Below are positions 20,351-31,979 of a stretch of DNA of 34,408 nucleotides, piece after piece. The position numbers were made by a program, and so were the translations under genes. The stretch is taken from NCBI GenBank assembly GCA_021464525.1, contig JADRCO010000410.1, forward strand, positions 1 through 34,408, in the 5' to 3' direction. The stretch is from Rhizophagus sp. LPA8_4_AMF (taxonomy: Eukaryota > Glomeromycota > Glomeromycetes > Glomerales > Glomeraceae). The number at the start of each line of letters is the position of its first letter. The stretch's first letter is position 1. Under the pieces are notes generated by a model, which saw only the letters and a program-made list of their open reading frames with translations, ran no database searches and was not told where the DNA came from.

Positions 20351-22182
20351 TTACCTGTTATATAATTTATCTATTTGATCTAAATATTCTTTATAACCAT
20401 TAAAAAATAATTTTTGTTTATGTGATTCATAACATACAGATATGAGACCAAAATGAGAAGTATTGTCATTTTCCCAAACATCCCATATACCGGCTTCAAT
20501 TTTACACGAAGCAGCGCCTTCGGGTAATCCTTTTTGATGTTTACATTTGTCCGATGAACAATCATGATGAGGATGTTCTTGGGAATATTTTGGACATATT
20601 CCATCATTTTCATACCATTTATACATTTCTTCATATGAAACTGGTGGATCTGGTGTATTTTCGGGAAATTTAAAAGTTCCAGTATATTTGGAGAGAAAGT
20701 AAATTGGAATTGGAAGAGAAAATGAAAATTTCGGTTGATGATATTTTGTTACATGATCTTCACACGTCTAAAAGAAATAATAGATAAATTAAAAAAAATT
20801 TTTTTTTTTTAAAAAAAAAAAAATTGTTAGTAATATTTGTTATTATTGTATTTTTAAACTTACAATAGACGCGACGTAAGTCCTATAAAATGTTTTTTCG
20901 AAAGTTTTACTTGTAGCATTAAGTTCTTTCATAGCATGTATAGTCATATCATAAGGAGCATTATCTACACAATTAAACCAAGGGCTTTTATATAAACATT
21001 GTAATAAACCATACGTTAAACACAATGAATCTGCCGTTTCTTGCATCAATTCATTCTTTTCTTCTATTAAAGTGTTGGTAGCTTTTTTAATATTCCAAGG
21101 TAATAATGAAGAAAAGTCCCAATTTTTACGAAAACTTAAATTCCAATGATCTACATTAAAGTCATAAGCTATACTTTTTAACCATTTAATATCTAAATAC
21201 TCATAAATATGAACGAGTCTACCAAGCCATGCGCCGAAAGAGAAAGGACGAACTTTTCCAGTTGAATCAGCTGTGGCTCCTAAAAGATATACACTTTGGC
21301 TTCCTATATAAAATTTTAAACCGTGTTATATTATAAATATCATTTGGATCCTTTTTTTTTGAATTGAATTGAATTGATCACCTTTTAATGGAGAAGATAC
21401 TGCAGTAAGAGAAAGTACCATATCAGGATGTGGATTAAGATAACTTGGAAAAGAGTCACTAGCCAATAACTGTTGGAGTTTCCAAATAGTTACACCACCC
21501 TATAATTATAATAAAATGAGTAATTAAATCAACGAAAAAAAACAGCAATTAAATAAAAATAATTTTTTTATAATCATACAAAAGAATGGCCAAGAAAATG
21601 CAATGGTTTGGACGCACTCCATTCCGGATATAACCCTATTTTATTTTAAGATATAAATGTTTAAGAATTCTGAAGTCACGTGAATACAACTTACATAATC
21701 ACTTAATAAACAATATTTTTGAACCTGGATATTCACGACCATAACGAGAATGACCATATTTTTTAGAATGTTCTTCGCCATAATCAACTTTGATTATTAA
21801 TATAAAAAAAATTTTAACAGAAAATAATATTTGTGGCGCAGAAAACGGTCTTTTTTTTCGATAATTAATAAATACCTCTTCCACCTTTAATTTGATAAAA
21901 AATTTCGATGGCTCTATCGTGTAAAGAACTTACACAACCAGGTGTAATAAAAATACATCGTCTATTTTTTGATTTTTGATTTTTTTTATTTCCATCATCG
22001 GAAGAAGAAAATATTTTTTCAAGTGGACCCCAATAAGCAGGTTTGCCAGGACCTAAAAACCCTTCAACGAAAACTACTGGAATTGGTTCATCATTCATAT
22101 TTAATGATCTAACAAAATCGTCATGTTCAGTTTCTGTTAGTTTATATTGAATCAATTCATTATCAAAAAGTTCTGGCGGCAT
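20351..22182 (-). CDS. Alpha/beta-hydrolase lipase, bacterial family I.5-like
   Basis: Probable ester/triacylglycerol lipase. Six exons: complement(join(20351..20767, 20864..21303, 21382..21499, 21580..21635, 21725..21787, 21876..22182)), 466 aa. Residues 35-45 (PVVFVEGFLGP) hold the oxyanion region; 103-123 (VDYGEEHSKKYGHSRYGREY) is the hallmark of staphylococcal/Geobacillus family I.5 lipases; GHSFGG (139-144) gives nucleophile Ser141, split by an intron after Phe142. Candidate acid Asp383 (YENDG) and His433 (TSHFGL) complete a triad. Between these two lies a Cys/His-rich insertion (386-416, HPHHDCSSDKCKH) that may bind metal. There is no signal peptide, so it is likely intracellular. The reading frame ends ...LYNR with TAA at 20351-20353. 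It could be another esterase of the same fold. Confidence 0.85.
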
Positions 22183-23773
22183 TTTGTAGTTTTGATTTTT
22201 AAAGATTAATAATATTTTATTTACAAAATTAATGTAAACAATGAGATTTTTTGGGGGGAGGAAAACAAGATATCTTTATATATTGTCGAGAAGTTTAATA
22301 ATTAAATCACACAAATTGTTACAATAAATTAATGCATTAACTAATTTTACACAACCGGGGTTAAATTATCCATTTAAAGATTAGCATATTCCGGTAATTA
22401 ATCAAGTAAACTGTTACTTCATCACGTGCATTTGTTTTGTTGTTTATTAATTGTGGTCAAAAATTTTTTGACGTTTGGTGAAATTGCCCGTTGGGCGAAA
22501 GTTAAGCGTATTATGTGTTTCTTTTTGACAGAGATTTAGCGCAATCGATACCAGATCACACGATGATCGTCCTTACTCTATATAGCATTTTAAAATTTAA
22601 ATTATTTATATTTGAACCTAAATTTAGAATAATTTTTGTAGCCTGCGGGGTTCCGTGAACCATGTTTCAAAAAGAACGTACGACGAGATATTAAAATCAC
22701 ATGATTTGGCAGAAACGACAGAGTATTTATGGTCTCGGATATGGTAAAGTGGTAAAAAAGTTAAAATTTAAAGGTTTAAAGGCTTTCTTATTCGGCCAAA
22801 TATTAATTACAAAACAGATTTAAAACTTATTATTCCACTTTTTTTTATCCAAATTACTCGAATTGGTAAAGTAACTTAAAAAGAATTGGTGAATAATAAG
22901 CGATTTTCAAATATTAGACTACTAAAAGGGAAAAAATCAGAGGAAATATGGAAAAATTATTTTAAACTAATTTTTAGTTTCGCTGTTATCCTTTCTTTTG
23001 TAGTATAAAAATTCCCTTCAAAAATATGTATATATTATACAAGAGTTAACCAGGCTAACCTCATACAAATCATTCCGTAAAATTTGGAGTTTTATAGGCA
23101 GAAAAAATATATATGTTACACGAATCTTTGCCTTGTTTAGTATTTGAATGCGTCCGATCTCCACAACTAATTTATCTCTACTACCATTAAATATTCTCGA
23201 CATGCTTTATATCTGTTTATATATAATTTTGTTCGCGCTAAAAATACTTTATTTAAGAAGTGTGTGATTGTTATTTTTGATATCTTTGAAAATAAATAAA
23301 ATAAATATACGATTTATACGATTATAAATTTATATTATGATTAGTGAAATAGTAACTGTTGGATTAATCACTTGATGCGATATTTTTGATATTTTCTTAA
23401 CTTTGTATTAATGTAAAACTCGGGATATTCATCTTTTAGAGGTATATAATTATCTAATCTCCTCTCTTTTTGTAATCATAATTACATTTCTTGTTAAAAA
23501 ATGTAAAAGTAAGTTGATCTAATTTCATATCGATAATCGTGCACGTGTCATACTTAACATGGCTGACAGTCTCCGATTCGTTGTATGAATTTAATTCACC
23601 GTCTCACAAGTTACCTGCAATTCGATACAATGTCCATATAAACTTAGCTAAGCCACTTAAATTGATTTATAGATATGCCCGTCAGATATAAAATATAATT
23701 TTTTCATTATAAATTATGAACCGTTCTATCTTAATATTTAGTTTTGAATTTTTCCTTTATTTTCCTCTCGCCT
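22183..23773. other. 1.6-kb intergenic region between divergent lipase and Sds3-like genes
   Basis: Longest gap in the gene-dense block. It holds both promoters and 5' UTRs. I see CACGTG palindromes (about 22425-22430 and 23541-23546), a short GCCC-GTT-GGGC hairpin near 22488 and scattered short frames without family resemblance. No tRNA or spliced small gene could be supported. Confidence 0.5.
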
Positions 23774-25780
23774 ATGAACCACGGAAGTGAAATAACCAAA
23801 ATGCCGGCTTCAAAGTCTCGCAAAGCTCCTGAGAGGCCGACAACACGAGCTTCAACAAAAACAGCACATACTAACGGTATAAGAATTAAAAAGTTTTTAT
23901 TACAAAAAAAAGCTCCCTTTAATAACCTTACCTTTTATTCTTTTTTCGTTAAAGGTGACTTTGCGGTTAAGCAACGTTTGAGGTCCTATCCTAACGCTGT
24001 TACACCTTCGTCTACTGGTTCCCCTTCAACGACGCGTGCAAGTTCTGTTGAATCCGCGCGGGAAGCAACTCACCGTAAAGCTTCTTCACGAACAAACACC
24101 CGCTCTTGTCACAACAATAAAAGCGATGGTGTTATGACTCGACGCTCTATTTTACAAAAGGAACATATGGGTAATATTCGTTGAACTTATTGTTTTGTAA
24201 GCATTTTTTAGTTTATTAACATTATATTATAATTCATATGTACAGAAGATACTGAAATTCTTTTCGACAGTCATTCCTCAGATGACGAGGACGCCATAAA
24301 CTTGAAACGCAACTATAGAACTCAAAAGCGGCGTGCGGACGAAATTGTTATTCAATTTAAGTCACTAAAAGAAAGGTAAAAAAAAGAAAATTCTCACTTT
24401 AACACTTCGTTCAGACAATACATAAATATGTACATTTATTTAAACCATTTTTTTTTTTTTATCATATAGGGTGTATATTTCAAGGTTAAATGATCTCGAC
24501 GAAGAGAATAACGCAATTAAAGATGGCCTTCATCCAACGTTATCAAAACAGATGGATAATATTGAAGAGAAACATAGGGCTCTTACATTAAGAGCCGAAA
24601 AACGCCGGGACCACCATAAAAATGCAATAGAAACTGTATTCGCTGCGCAGGAAAAACAGATACGGGACGAATTTTTGGTAAGTATTTTTAAGACACAACC
24701 AGAATTCTTTGTATAATTAATTATTTATTCTATATTTCATATAATGTAGAACGACAGACATAGACTGAGGACAATGATGATAGAAGAGCTGGAAATGAAA
24801 AAAAGTCAACTTAAGAGGGAGTATTATAAGAGTAAGTATTTCATTTTTTTTTCGTAAAATTAATGTTTCTCTTGTGTCTATTTCATTTTTAAAATCTTTT
24901 TATTCCTATTTAATGTCAGAACCTGAGGATAATCTACTGGATTTGGTGATGAAAAAAATAGAAGGAACACCATTCGATCCAAATTATAAAGTAGCTAATA
25001 AAGGATCAGATGTTCGTATATCTTCACCGGTTTATAGCAGATTACAAAACGGACAACCACGTTCACCGAAAACTAATATTGACATTCAATATAGTCAATT
25101 ATTCAATTTAAATATCCTTTATTATCATAACCCATTCTTTAATCTAATAAATTCTATTTGTTGTTTGCATTATCCTTAACAATATTTTTGCTATTTCTAT
25201 ACGTTTCCATCCGACAGGAACCAATGAAGAAGAAATGGCAGAGGATTTAATGGCAATGCAATTGCGGAAACCAATAAGACCGCAACTACCGCCACCACAG
25301 CCACTACAAATTTCTTCATCCTCACAATTCCATCCTATGACTTCACTCCCTAACATAATTCCACCTACGTCCAGTGTTAGTATCTCCTCCTCTCGACGGA
25401 AAAAAGAACCTCGAGCAAAACGACTTCGTCGTAGTTCTAACCGAGAAAGTGTTTCGGAAACACGTAGGGAAACACCTATTATTTTAGCACCCAAAGAGTT
25501 TTCTAAGGCTTCTTTAAGAGAGTTGTCCAAAGTTCCTAAAACGGTTCATAGCAATGAGTTACCAAAAGAGTTACCCAGAATATTATCATCAAAAGAGGTC
25601 AGTTTGTACAGAGAGGCTCCCAGGGAACAAGTAATTCGGGAGGTTAGAGAGGTGATTAGAGAACGACCCAGGGAACCACCGCGAGAGGGTTCAAAAGATT
25701 TATCTATAGATGCATCGAAAAATCCTATTCTTGATCGATGGCTTGCTGAAGGCACAGAAGATAATGATTCAGATCAATAA
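23774..25780 (+). CDS. Sds3/Dep1-like subunit of the Rpd3L-Sin3 deacetylase complex
   Basis: Nuclear co-repressor subunit that dimerises through a coiled coil and bridges Sin3 and histone deacetylase. Exons: join(23774..23876, 23955..24170, 24246..24375, 24470..24677, 24750..24831, 24920..25111, 25203..25780), 502 aa. The N-terminal 100 residues are basic and Ser/Thr-rich. The Sds3-like domain spans about 120-270: YISRLNDLDEENNAIKDGLH, then EEKHRALTLRAEKRRD and NAIETVFAAQEKQIRDEFL, continuing into REYYKK and PEDNLLDLVMKKIEGTPFDP. Then come EEEMAEDLMAMQ, a Pro-rich stretch, a basic cluster and R/E/P-rich repeats to the end. The start could also be ATG 23801. Intron 1 (78 bp) has no stop in frame. 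The last intron is unusual (see 25112-25202). Family call is good; whether Sds3 or Dep1 is uncertain. Confidence 0.8.
25112..25202 (+). other. Candidate U12-type (AT-AC) intron in the Sds3-like gene
   Basis: No sound GT donor fits here, but ATATCCTTT at 25112-25120 is the exact U12 5' splice consensus, and TATCCTTAAC at 25171-25180 matches the U12 branch site. The next AC is at 25201-25202, about 23 nt from the branch A. Joining 25111 to 25203 keeps frame (codon A|GT, then TTC CAT). An AG at 25216-25217 is also in phase and would give an AT-AG intron. Every other intron I resolved in the window is GT-AG. Confidence 0.65.
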
Positions 25781-27930
25781 TATAATCGTTATCATAACAT
25801 TTGATATATATATAAATAATAATAATAATAGAATATAATAATTTAGGAAATAAATTGGACTTTGGAGAAGAGGTAATAATACATCATCTTTTTCAGTTGG
25901 GATTAAACATAGAAGATATATTATAATCGCATTCGCTTTCACAAGACAAAAAAAAACCCAAAAAAAAAAAAATGTTTGGATCTGTAATATTATGCTTGAA
26001 AAGACAAATATGTGTCTTTGTTTGTAGGGAGGGGTTAAATAATATTTGTATTTTATATGTTTTCTTTTGCACACTGCAAAGTTATTATTTTATTGTTTTT
26101 TTTTGTTTGGATACTAGCATATATGCCATATATGCATGGAATGACAGGTTTTGGAAATGACTGATTTTGGAAATGAATTTTCTGTTACTCGATACACGGA
26201 TAAACTGGTAACGCCACAATAGTGCTAAAAATACTATTGTTGCTGATAATCACATGATATTGTCCATCGAGCATACGAGCATCTTTACCATAAAAAAATT
26301 TTTTATCCAATATAGTCACCTTTTGTATAATCCTACTTTTTCCCTCAGATTATTTATCTTTACTATAACAGCAATTAAATATAATGAAAAAAAATTATTA
26401 AATTTTATATATGATAATACGAATTAAAAATTATAAAAAATATGAACAGTATTTATAATTATAGCTGAAACTATAATTTTAATACAGATTATAATTTTAA
26501 TTGCAAAATACAAGCTGTATATAAAAAATTAATTATTTATGCAGATTCTAATGATTATTTAATAAATTGGTATCAGTTATATACTTATGGGATAATACTT
26601 AAATTATTGAATAATATTTGGATTTTGTTATAAAGTTTATGTAAATAGTTTCTATTAACTGAAATATTTAATATATATAAAATACATTTTTAATATAAAT
26701 TTTTATTTATTTTATCAAAAACTTATTATTTACTATATTGATATAATAGTCAAAAATTTTAAATTTTAATTTTATTAATATTATAGAATTATGTTAATAT
26801 TTATTATAAAAAAAAATGTAAATTTACTTAAATATAATTATATGATTATATCTAACTAAAGTACTAAACTAATATATATGTTTTTTAGTTAATTTTACTT
26901 TATGTATTAAACATTCTTACTGATGTAATTATCTTATAAATGTGCTGCAGTATAAAAAATAAAAAATAAAAATAAACTAATATATATTAAATATTTAAAA
27001 TATAGCAAAACTTATTATAATAGATTTTAATTAGAATTTTAAATATTTTATATTTTTATTTGGGTATTACTAAAGATCACCAGTGGCAATCATCACCACA
27101 CTACTTAATTCTAGCTGAAAATTATAATTTTGGCCAGAAGTCCAAAACTAAAAAATACATCATAAATCCTTTTTCAAAAATTTCAATTTAAATAATAAAT
27201 ATGTAAAATAAATTGTTAAAATTTTTGAAAATTCAAAAAATATTTTTTGTGTAATGATAACAGGTGATATTTTAATATTCTTTTTTTTATTTATATTAAA
27301 TAAAATACTTTTATTGTATCTTAGTAAATATTAAAGTAAAAAATAAAATTATATAATAAAATCTAAATATATAATATAAAAATTACAAAAATTTTATTGA
27401 GATTTTCAAATGGAATTCTTTATTAATTATTTTTAATTCTAAATTGTAATTACAATATTAATTATAAAAAATTTCTTTTTGAAATGAATTGGTTAACAAC
27501 ATTTCATATAAATAAAAAATAAAGTAAATAAACTTCCTATACTTGATAATTTACATAAAAAACCCCTGATATTTATCCAGTTGAATTGAAATATCAATTT
27601 TATTTACTACATAAAGAAACAATTAATCATCTTTAAAATTGTCCTAAATTAAGCAATATTAGAACTAATTTATTAAACACAGTATTGTTATATTTAAGAC
27701 TTTAATTAAAAGGGAAAGTTCATTAGAATATGTTGAGAATATTTTAAAGGATTACAGAAGAACCCTAAACAATACTAAAATAATTCAGATCTAATGTAAT
27801 AAAATTTTAAAATGAAATATCTTGACTAATATTGCATCTACAGAGATAATTTAAATACTATAATATTTGTCTTGTTGAATTGAATCTAATAAGTCTAAGA
27901 ACATTAAAATCCAATTACTGATTCTCAAAA
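25781..27930. other. AT-rich gene-free stretch
   Basis: Begins with the 3' UTR of the Sds3-like gene (an ATA/ATAATA run at about 25805-25830). The rest is long A/T-rich sequence with short simple repeats. Open frames are short and of low complexity. Two similar AGCTGAAA-x-TATAATTTT strings occur (about 26463 and 27112). No gene or RNA is supportable. Confidence 0.6.
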
Positions 27931-28435
27931 TTCCCCATGAAAAGTATTTATACTTAAAATATACTTATAATTTTATTAAAATATACTTAAAATAAGCATT
28001 AATTTTAATTTGCGATATATTTATATTATACTTAAAATATCTAAAATAGTTTTAAAATATATTTTTAATGTACTTGTATTTTGCCTAAATACTTAATTAT
28101 ACTTAAAATATACTTAAATTAGATTTTTTAATGTATTTTAAGTATGCAAAAAATTACACTTATATTGTACTTAAAATCTACATATAATTTAAGTATTTGG
28201 GTAAAATACAAGTACATTAAAAGTACATTTTAGAACTTTTTAGATATATTTTAAATATAATATAAATATATCACAAATTAAAATTAACACTTATTTAAGT
28301 AAGCCAGAGGGTTACCTGACTCTCCAGCCAGCCAAGAATTACCTAACTATGTTCTGATGAACTAGTACTTTCCAAAAAGTATATTTTAATAAGAGTATAG
28401 GTATATTTTAAGTATAAATACTTTTCATAGGAATT
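27931..28435. mobile_element. Foldback element built from a TACTTAAAATATAC word
   Basis: Left arm (about 27933-27986, CCATGAAAAGTATTTATACT inward) and right arm (about 28378-28431) are close reverse complements. Further in, the words ACTTAAAATATACTTA (left) and TAAGTATTTGGGTAAAATAC or TATATTTTAAGTAT (right) continue the symmetry, so about 500 bp could form one long hairpin. AATTCC/GGAATT flanks both ends. No coding capacity. Confidence 0.75.
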
Positions 28436-28868
28436 ATACATAAAGTCAAAATTAAAAGCAAAAGTCAAAATATTTCTTTTTTTTTTTGTATGTTTGCTTA
28501 AGATTAAGCAGATTATGAAGGATTCAGCAGACCCCTAAAGATTTTCTATTATTACTAACCTCATACCTAACTCTGCTCCAAGTAGACCTTTCTATTTCGC
28601 AACTTACCCCAGATTTAAGGAAGTTCCTTCTTTTAACAAACATACAAGGTTAAATCAGATTTCTATATTTGAAACCCTCTACCCAAATGTAATAACCATC
28701 TACTTGAAGACTATGGTACAACAGATGATTATCTAGATACCCTTTTATAACCTTATATTAGGAATGCAAGTTTACTCAAAACCACTACAACCTCACAATT
28801 CTTATACTTCAGGACTACAGTTATATTATCCTCTAATAGTATGGTAAGTGAATGTATACCAAATGGCC
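28436..28868. other. Non-coding stretch of higher GC, unidentified
   Basis: About 430 bp, GC-richer than its surroundings and without an open frame. The composition suggests an old decayed element, but neither strand gives a recognisable protein fragment. Confidence 0.4.
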
Positions 28869-29031
28869 ATATGGGATCTTTGCAATAGAAAGGGACAAAA
28901 CTCAAAAAAAAAATAAAAAATAAGTTAATATAAAATCTGAAAAAATTATAACATTTGAAATATTTTTGTTATATGAATATAAAATTAATTTTTTTGGAGT
29001 TTCGTCTCTTTCTATTACAAAGCCCCCATAT
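28869..29031. mobile_element. Small MITE with ~35-bp terminal inverted repeats
   Basis: Left arm 28869-28903 and right arm 28997-29031 are reverse complements at about 30 of 35 positions (CTTTGCAATAGAAAGGGAC against CTTTGTAATAGAAAGAGAC). The ends share ATAT, possibly part of the target duplication. About 93 bp of AT-rich filler lies inside. A related sequence at about 29593-29625 lacks the element. Confidence 0.7.
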
Positions 29032-29805
29032 CATCAAACCAGTGACTACCAGAACAGGAAGTTTCAGAGAATGCAGAATCATTTTACCAAAGAGTTAATC
29101 TACTCCAAAAATTACTACTAGCATATCAAATTCACTAAAGAAATCGAATTCAGCCTTTGAACTTTATACATATACCATTTGGCTTATAAACATTATAGTT
29201 GATCTAAACCTATTAGAAGGTAAACTATCACAAAGATATTACTGTATAAGGGGAGCTATAATATCTGAAGTATAATACATATTTTAAGAAGTTGAAGGCT
29301 ATATTCAGGGTATATTACATGAAGGAATACAGCATGGGTACTGGGGAGGGTACAGGAATTTATATTGCATCATTTATTTTACATTACAGTTTCTAGTATT
29401 ATATCTTAGGTATTTTACAAATTTTGAAGGTTAAAAATCAAATATCTTATGCAAAATATCTGGGTACTTTAAAAAACCAAAAAAATTTTATATGGGTACT
29501 ATACATAAGTGGTACTGCTATAACTTGCAAAATACGGTACATCTATGACTATTACTATCTATAAGGACTATCTAGCACCTAAAGGTACTCCCAATGGTAT
29601 CATAAAGTGACTACCAGGACAAGAAATCATCTAAGTAGTCTGCAAGCAATAACTACTCAGACAGGACTGTAAACCTCTCAAAGATGTCTGCAGGAATGGT
29701 AGAAGGATACAATAACTTTTTGTTAAAATATGCAGCCTAATTGTATATATTAATATATCATGATGCAATTCAAACTATGCTAATCCCTAATATTTTTACG
29801 TTATT
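29032..29805. other. Non-coding stretch with old repeat fragments
   Basis: No open frame. It contains a near-copy of the sequence around the small MITE (AGTGACTACCAGGACAAGAA at about 29607-29626, compare 29043-29062) and several GGGTACT motifs. Probably decayed transposon sequence; the class cannot be told. Confidence 0.4.
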
Positions 29806-30025
29806 AATTGTAACGTTTGCAGTTAGAACTTTGAATGAATTGAGTCAATCTGAATTAACTCGCAAGTCAAATTGAGTTGAGTCAAGTTAGATTTGAGAAT
29901 TTTCCATTATATAATAATCAATTCAGATTACAAATTAATTCCAATTCATGTTGATTCTGAGTTAATTTAATACTTGACTTGACTCAAGTAAACCTGGATT
30001 AAATATCAAGATCTGCAATTACATG
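29806..30025. mobile_element. Foldback element built from a GAGTCAA word
   Basis: The left part repeats TTGAGTTGAGTCAAG-type words; the right part carries the reverse complement (TACTTGACTTGACTCAAG). Outer ends are weakly inverted: TGTAACGTTTGCAG on the left against TGTAATTGCAG read from the right. About 220 bp, no coding capacity, ends approximate. Confidence 0.6.
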
Positions 30026-31017
30026 ATTTAATATTTAAATGATTGATTATCTGATCATCTTTTTTTCTACTTTTTGAAATGAGTGACAGTTTAAGCGAAA
30101 GTGCAGGTTTTTCAACAAGGACTTATAGCTCTGTATAGTCACATTTTACATTAGTAGAAAATAATAAAAAAGCTCAGTATAATTATTGTGGATGAGTGTA
30201 TTATTATTATTATAAAATAACTTGTTAATTTAGCAGTATACTGAGTATAAAATTTATTTAATAAGGATGACATATAAAAGACAGGTGGTAACACTACTAA
30301 TCTTTACAAATATATGCAAAGAAAACATTTCAGCAAAATCAAAATAGAGGTAGAAAGTGGTGAAATAGATAAATTTGTAAAAAAAGAATTATCTGTAAGT
30401 GTTTATTTTTCTTTTTTTTTATATATTGCATTTTATACTTTTTATTACTTAATATTAATAAAGAAATTTAGCGTTATACTTTAGGAACATTTTGAGATTT
30501 ATTGTCAAATGGGTTATTTGTGATGACTAATCTTTTACAGCTGTAGTAAGTGAACACCTTAAACTTTTATTTCGTATACTTAACCCTATTTCTAAAGTTC
30601 CATCAGCAGATACTTTACACAACGATATTATCGAGAAATTTAATGAAAAAAGAAATAGAATACAGGAGATTTTACAGGTATTTCATATTTGTTATTATTA
30701 TTTAATTTTATAATATAAATAATAAATACTAATAATATTGAATTATTAGAATGTACCAAGTTGACTTTCATTTATACTGGATGTTTGGACGTCACTGAAT
30801 TACATTCCATTTCTTGGAATAACCATATATTGGATAAGTCACAAATGGAAATTGAAAGAAATTTTAATCGACTTTTATAAGTTATCTGAGTCCTATTCTG
30901 GGGAAAATTTACATGAATCATTTGTAAAAAGTTGTGACAATATGAGAATCCTTACAAAGGTATTATCTACGTTTCAACTATTTTTTTAATTAATTATAAT
31001 TAACATCATCTTTAATT

Positions 31018-31944
31018 CATTATTCCTTCATCTGTAAACCTTTGCAGGCATATTTGCCTGCAATTTTTAGTTATCATCTAAATATTTAATATGTAATACA
31101 AACCATGACAAATTATATATTTTTGAATAGCTCAAGTCTTAAACTTTCTAACTAAAAAAAAGTTTTTTATTAAATAATTGTAAATAAAAACTTTTTATAG
31201 AGCAAAGTAATCAGTATTGGCATATAGCATCTTATGATTTATATGAATTATATGACTTGTTATTTGTTTTTTATGGACGGTTTATATATTACAATTTTGT
31301 TATATGATTTTAATCAATCAAAAAGAATATAATATAATTTATATTCTGACTTTATTTATGAAAAAATAATGATAATGAAATAATAAAGTAATGATAATAA
31401 AAGCACAAATGAATAAAAAATAAAAAATGATAAAAAATGGCTAAGAAGGTCATCTGGAGACTTAGTCTTTCAGAAAAAAATTTTAAAATAATTTTATTTA
31501 CTTTTTATTTAAAGTATAGTTCATTATATTACTGATAGAATTTTGCATATTACAAAATTGCCATAAATTATAAAATTTCCAGGCAAATTTACCTGCAATT
31601 TTGTAATATATAACATAAATCATATTTCTCTATATGCTTGTAAATAAATATTTCAATGAGCTTTTATATAAAATATAAGTAAAGAATTTCATAAACCAAT
31701 TTATTAACCTTTGCAGACAAATTTGCCTGTAAGATATTTGTGATAAAATTTATTGAAAATTTTACTTATTATATAAAATTTAAATTTTTCAAATTTTACA
31801 ACAAAAATTGAATGCATTATAAATGAAGAGTTGTAGTGCAATGTAATGCTAATTTTTCCATATTTTAATATGCTTATTATATAGTAAATTAAGTTCAAAA
31901 AGTTTGCAGGTAAATTTACTTACGTTACAAATGAGGGAATAATA
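31018..31944. mobile_element. Terminal-inverted-repeat element with four GCAGGYAAATTTRCCTGC-like palindromes
   Basis: Ends ATTATTCCTTCATCTGTAA (31018 onward) and, read from the right, ATTATTCCCTCATTTGTAA (31925-31944) match at about 17 of 19. Inside are four near-palindromes: 31044-31061, 31579-31597, 31713-31730 and 31906-31923, the first and last next to the ends. About 930 bp with no real coding sequence. It sits in an intron of the decayed hAT copy. Confidence 0.6.
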
Positions 31945-31979
31945 TTTGATATTAAATTTATAGATTATAGCATGCATTA

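Noticed and set aside
23018-23203. 61-codon minus-strand frame in the lipase-Sds3 gap
   Set aside because: No family resemblance, no promoter context and a length expected by chance.
22425-23546. CACGTG palindromes as E-box promoter elements (also at 2336, 15744 and 21676)
   Set aside because: They occur both in promoters and inside or behind genes, so position gives no support for function.
24874-25179. Reading the Sds3-like frame on to the stop near 25179 as a real C-terminus
   Set aside because: Composition turns to intron-like A/T after about 25095, while a conserved-looking EEEMAEDLMAMQ segment and a long open frame resume at 25203/25218.
28436-29640. Possible decayed retrotransposon coding sequence
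   Set aside because: Reading both strands gave no reverse transcriptase, integrase or gag motif; only composition hinted at it.
31704-31898. 64-codon minus-strand frame
   Set aside because: Low-complexity Ile/Phe/Lys/Tyr sequence inside a terminal-repeat element; it is translated AT-rich DNA.
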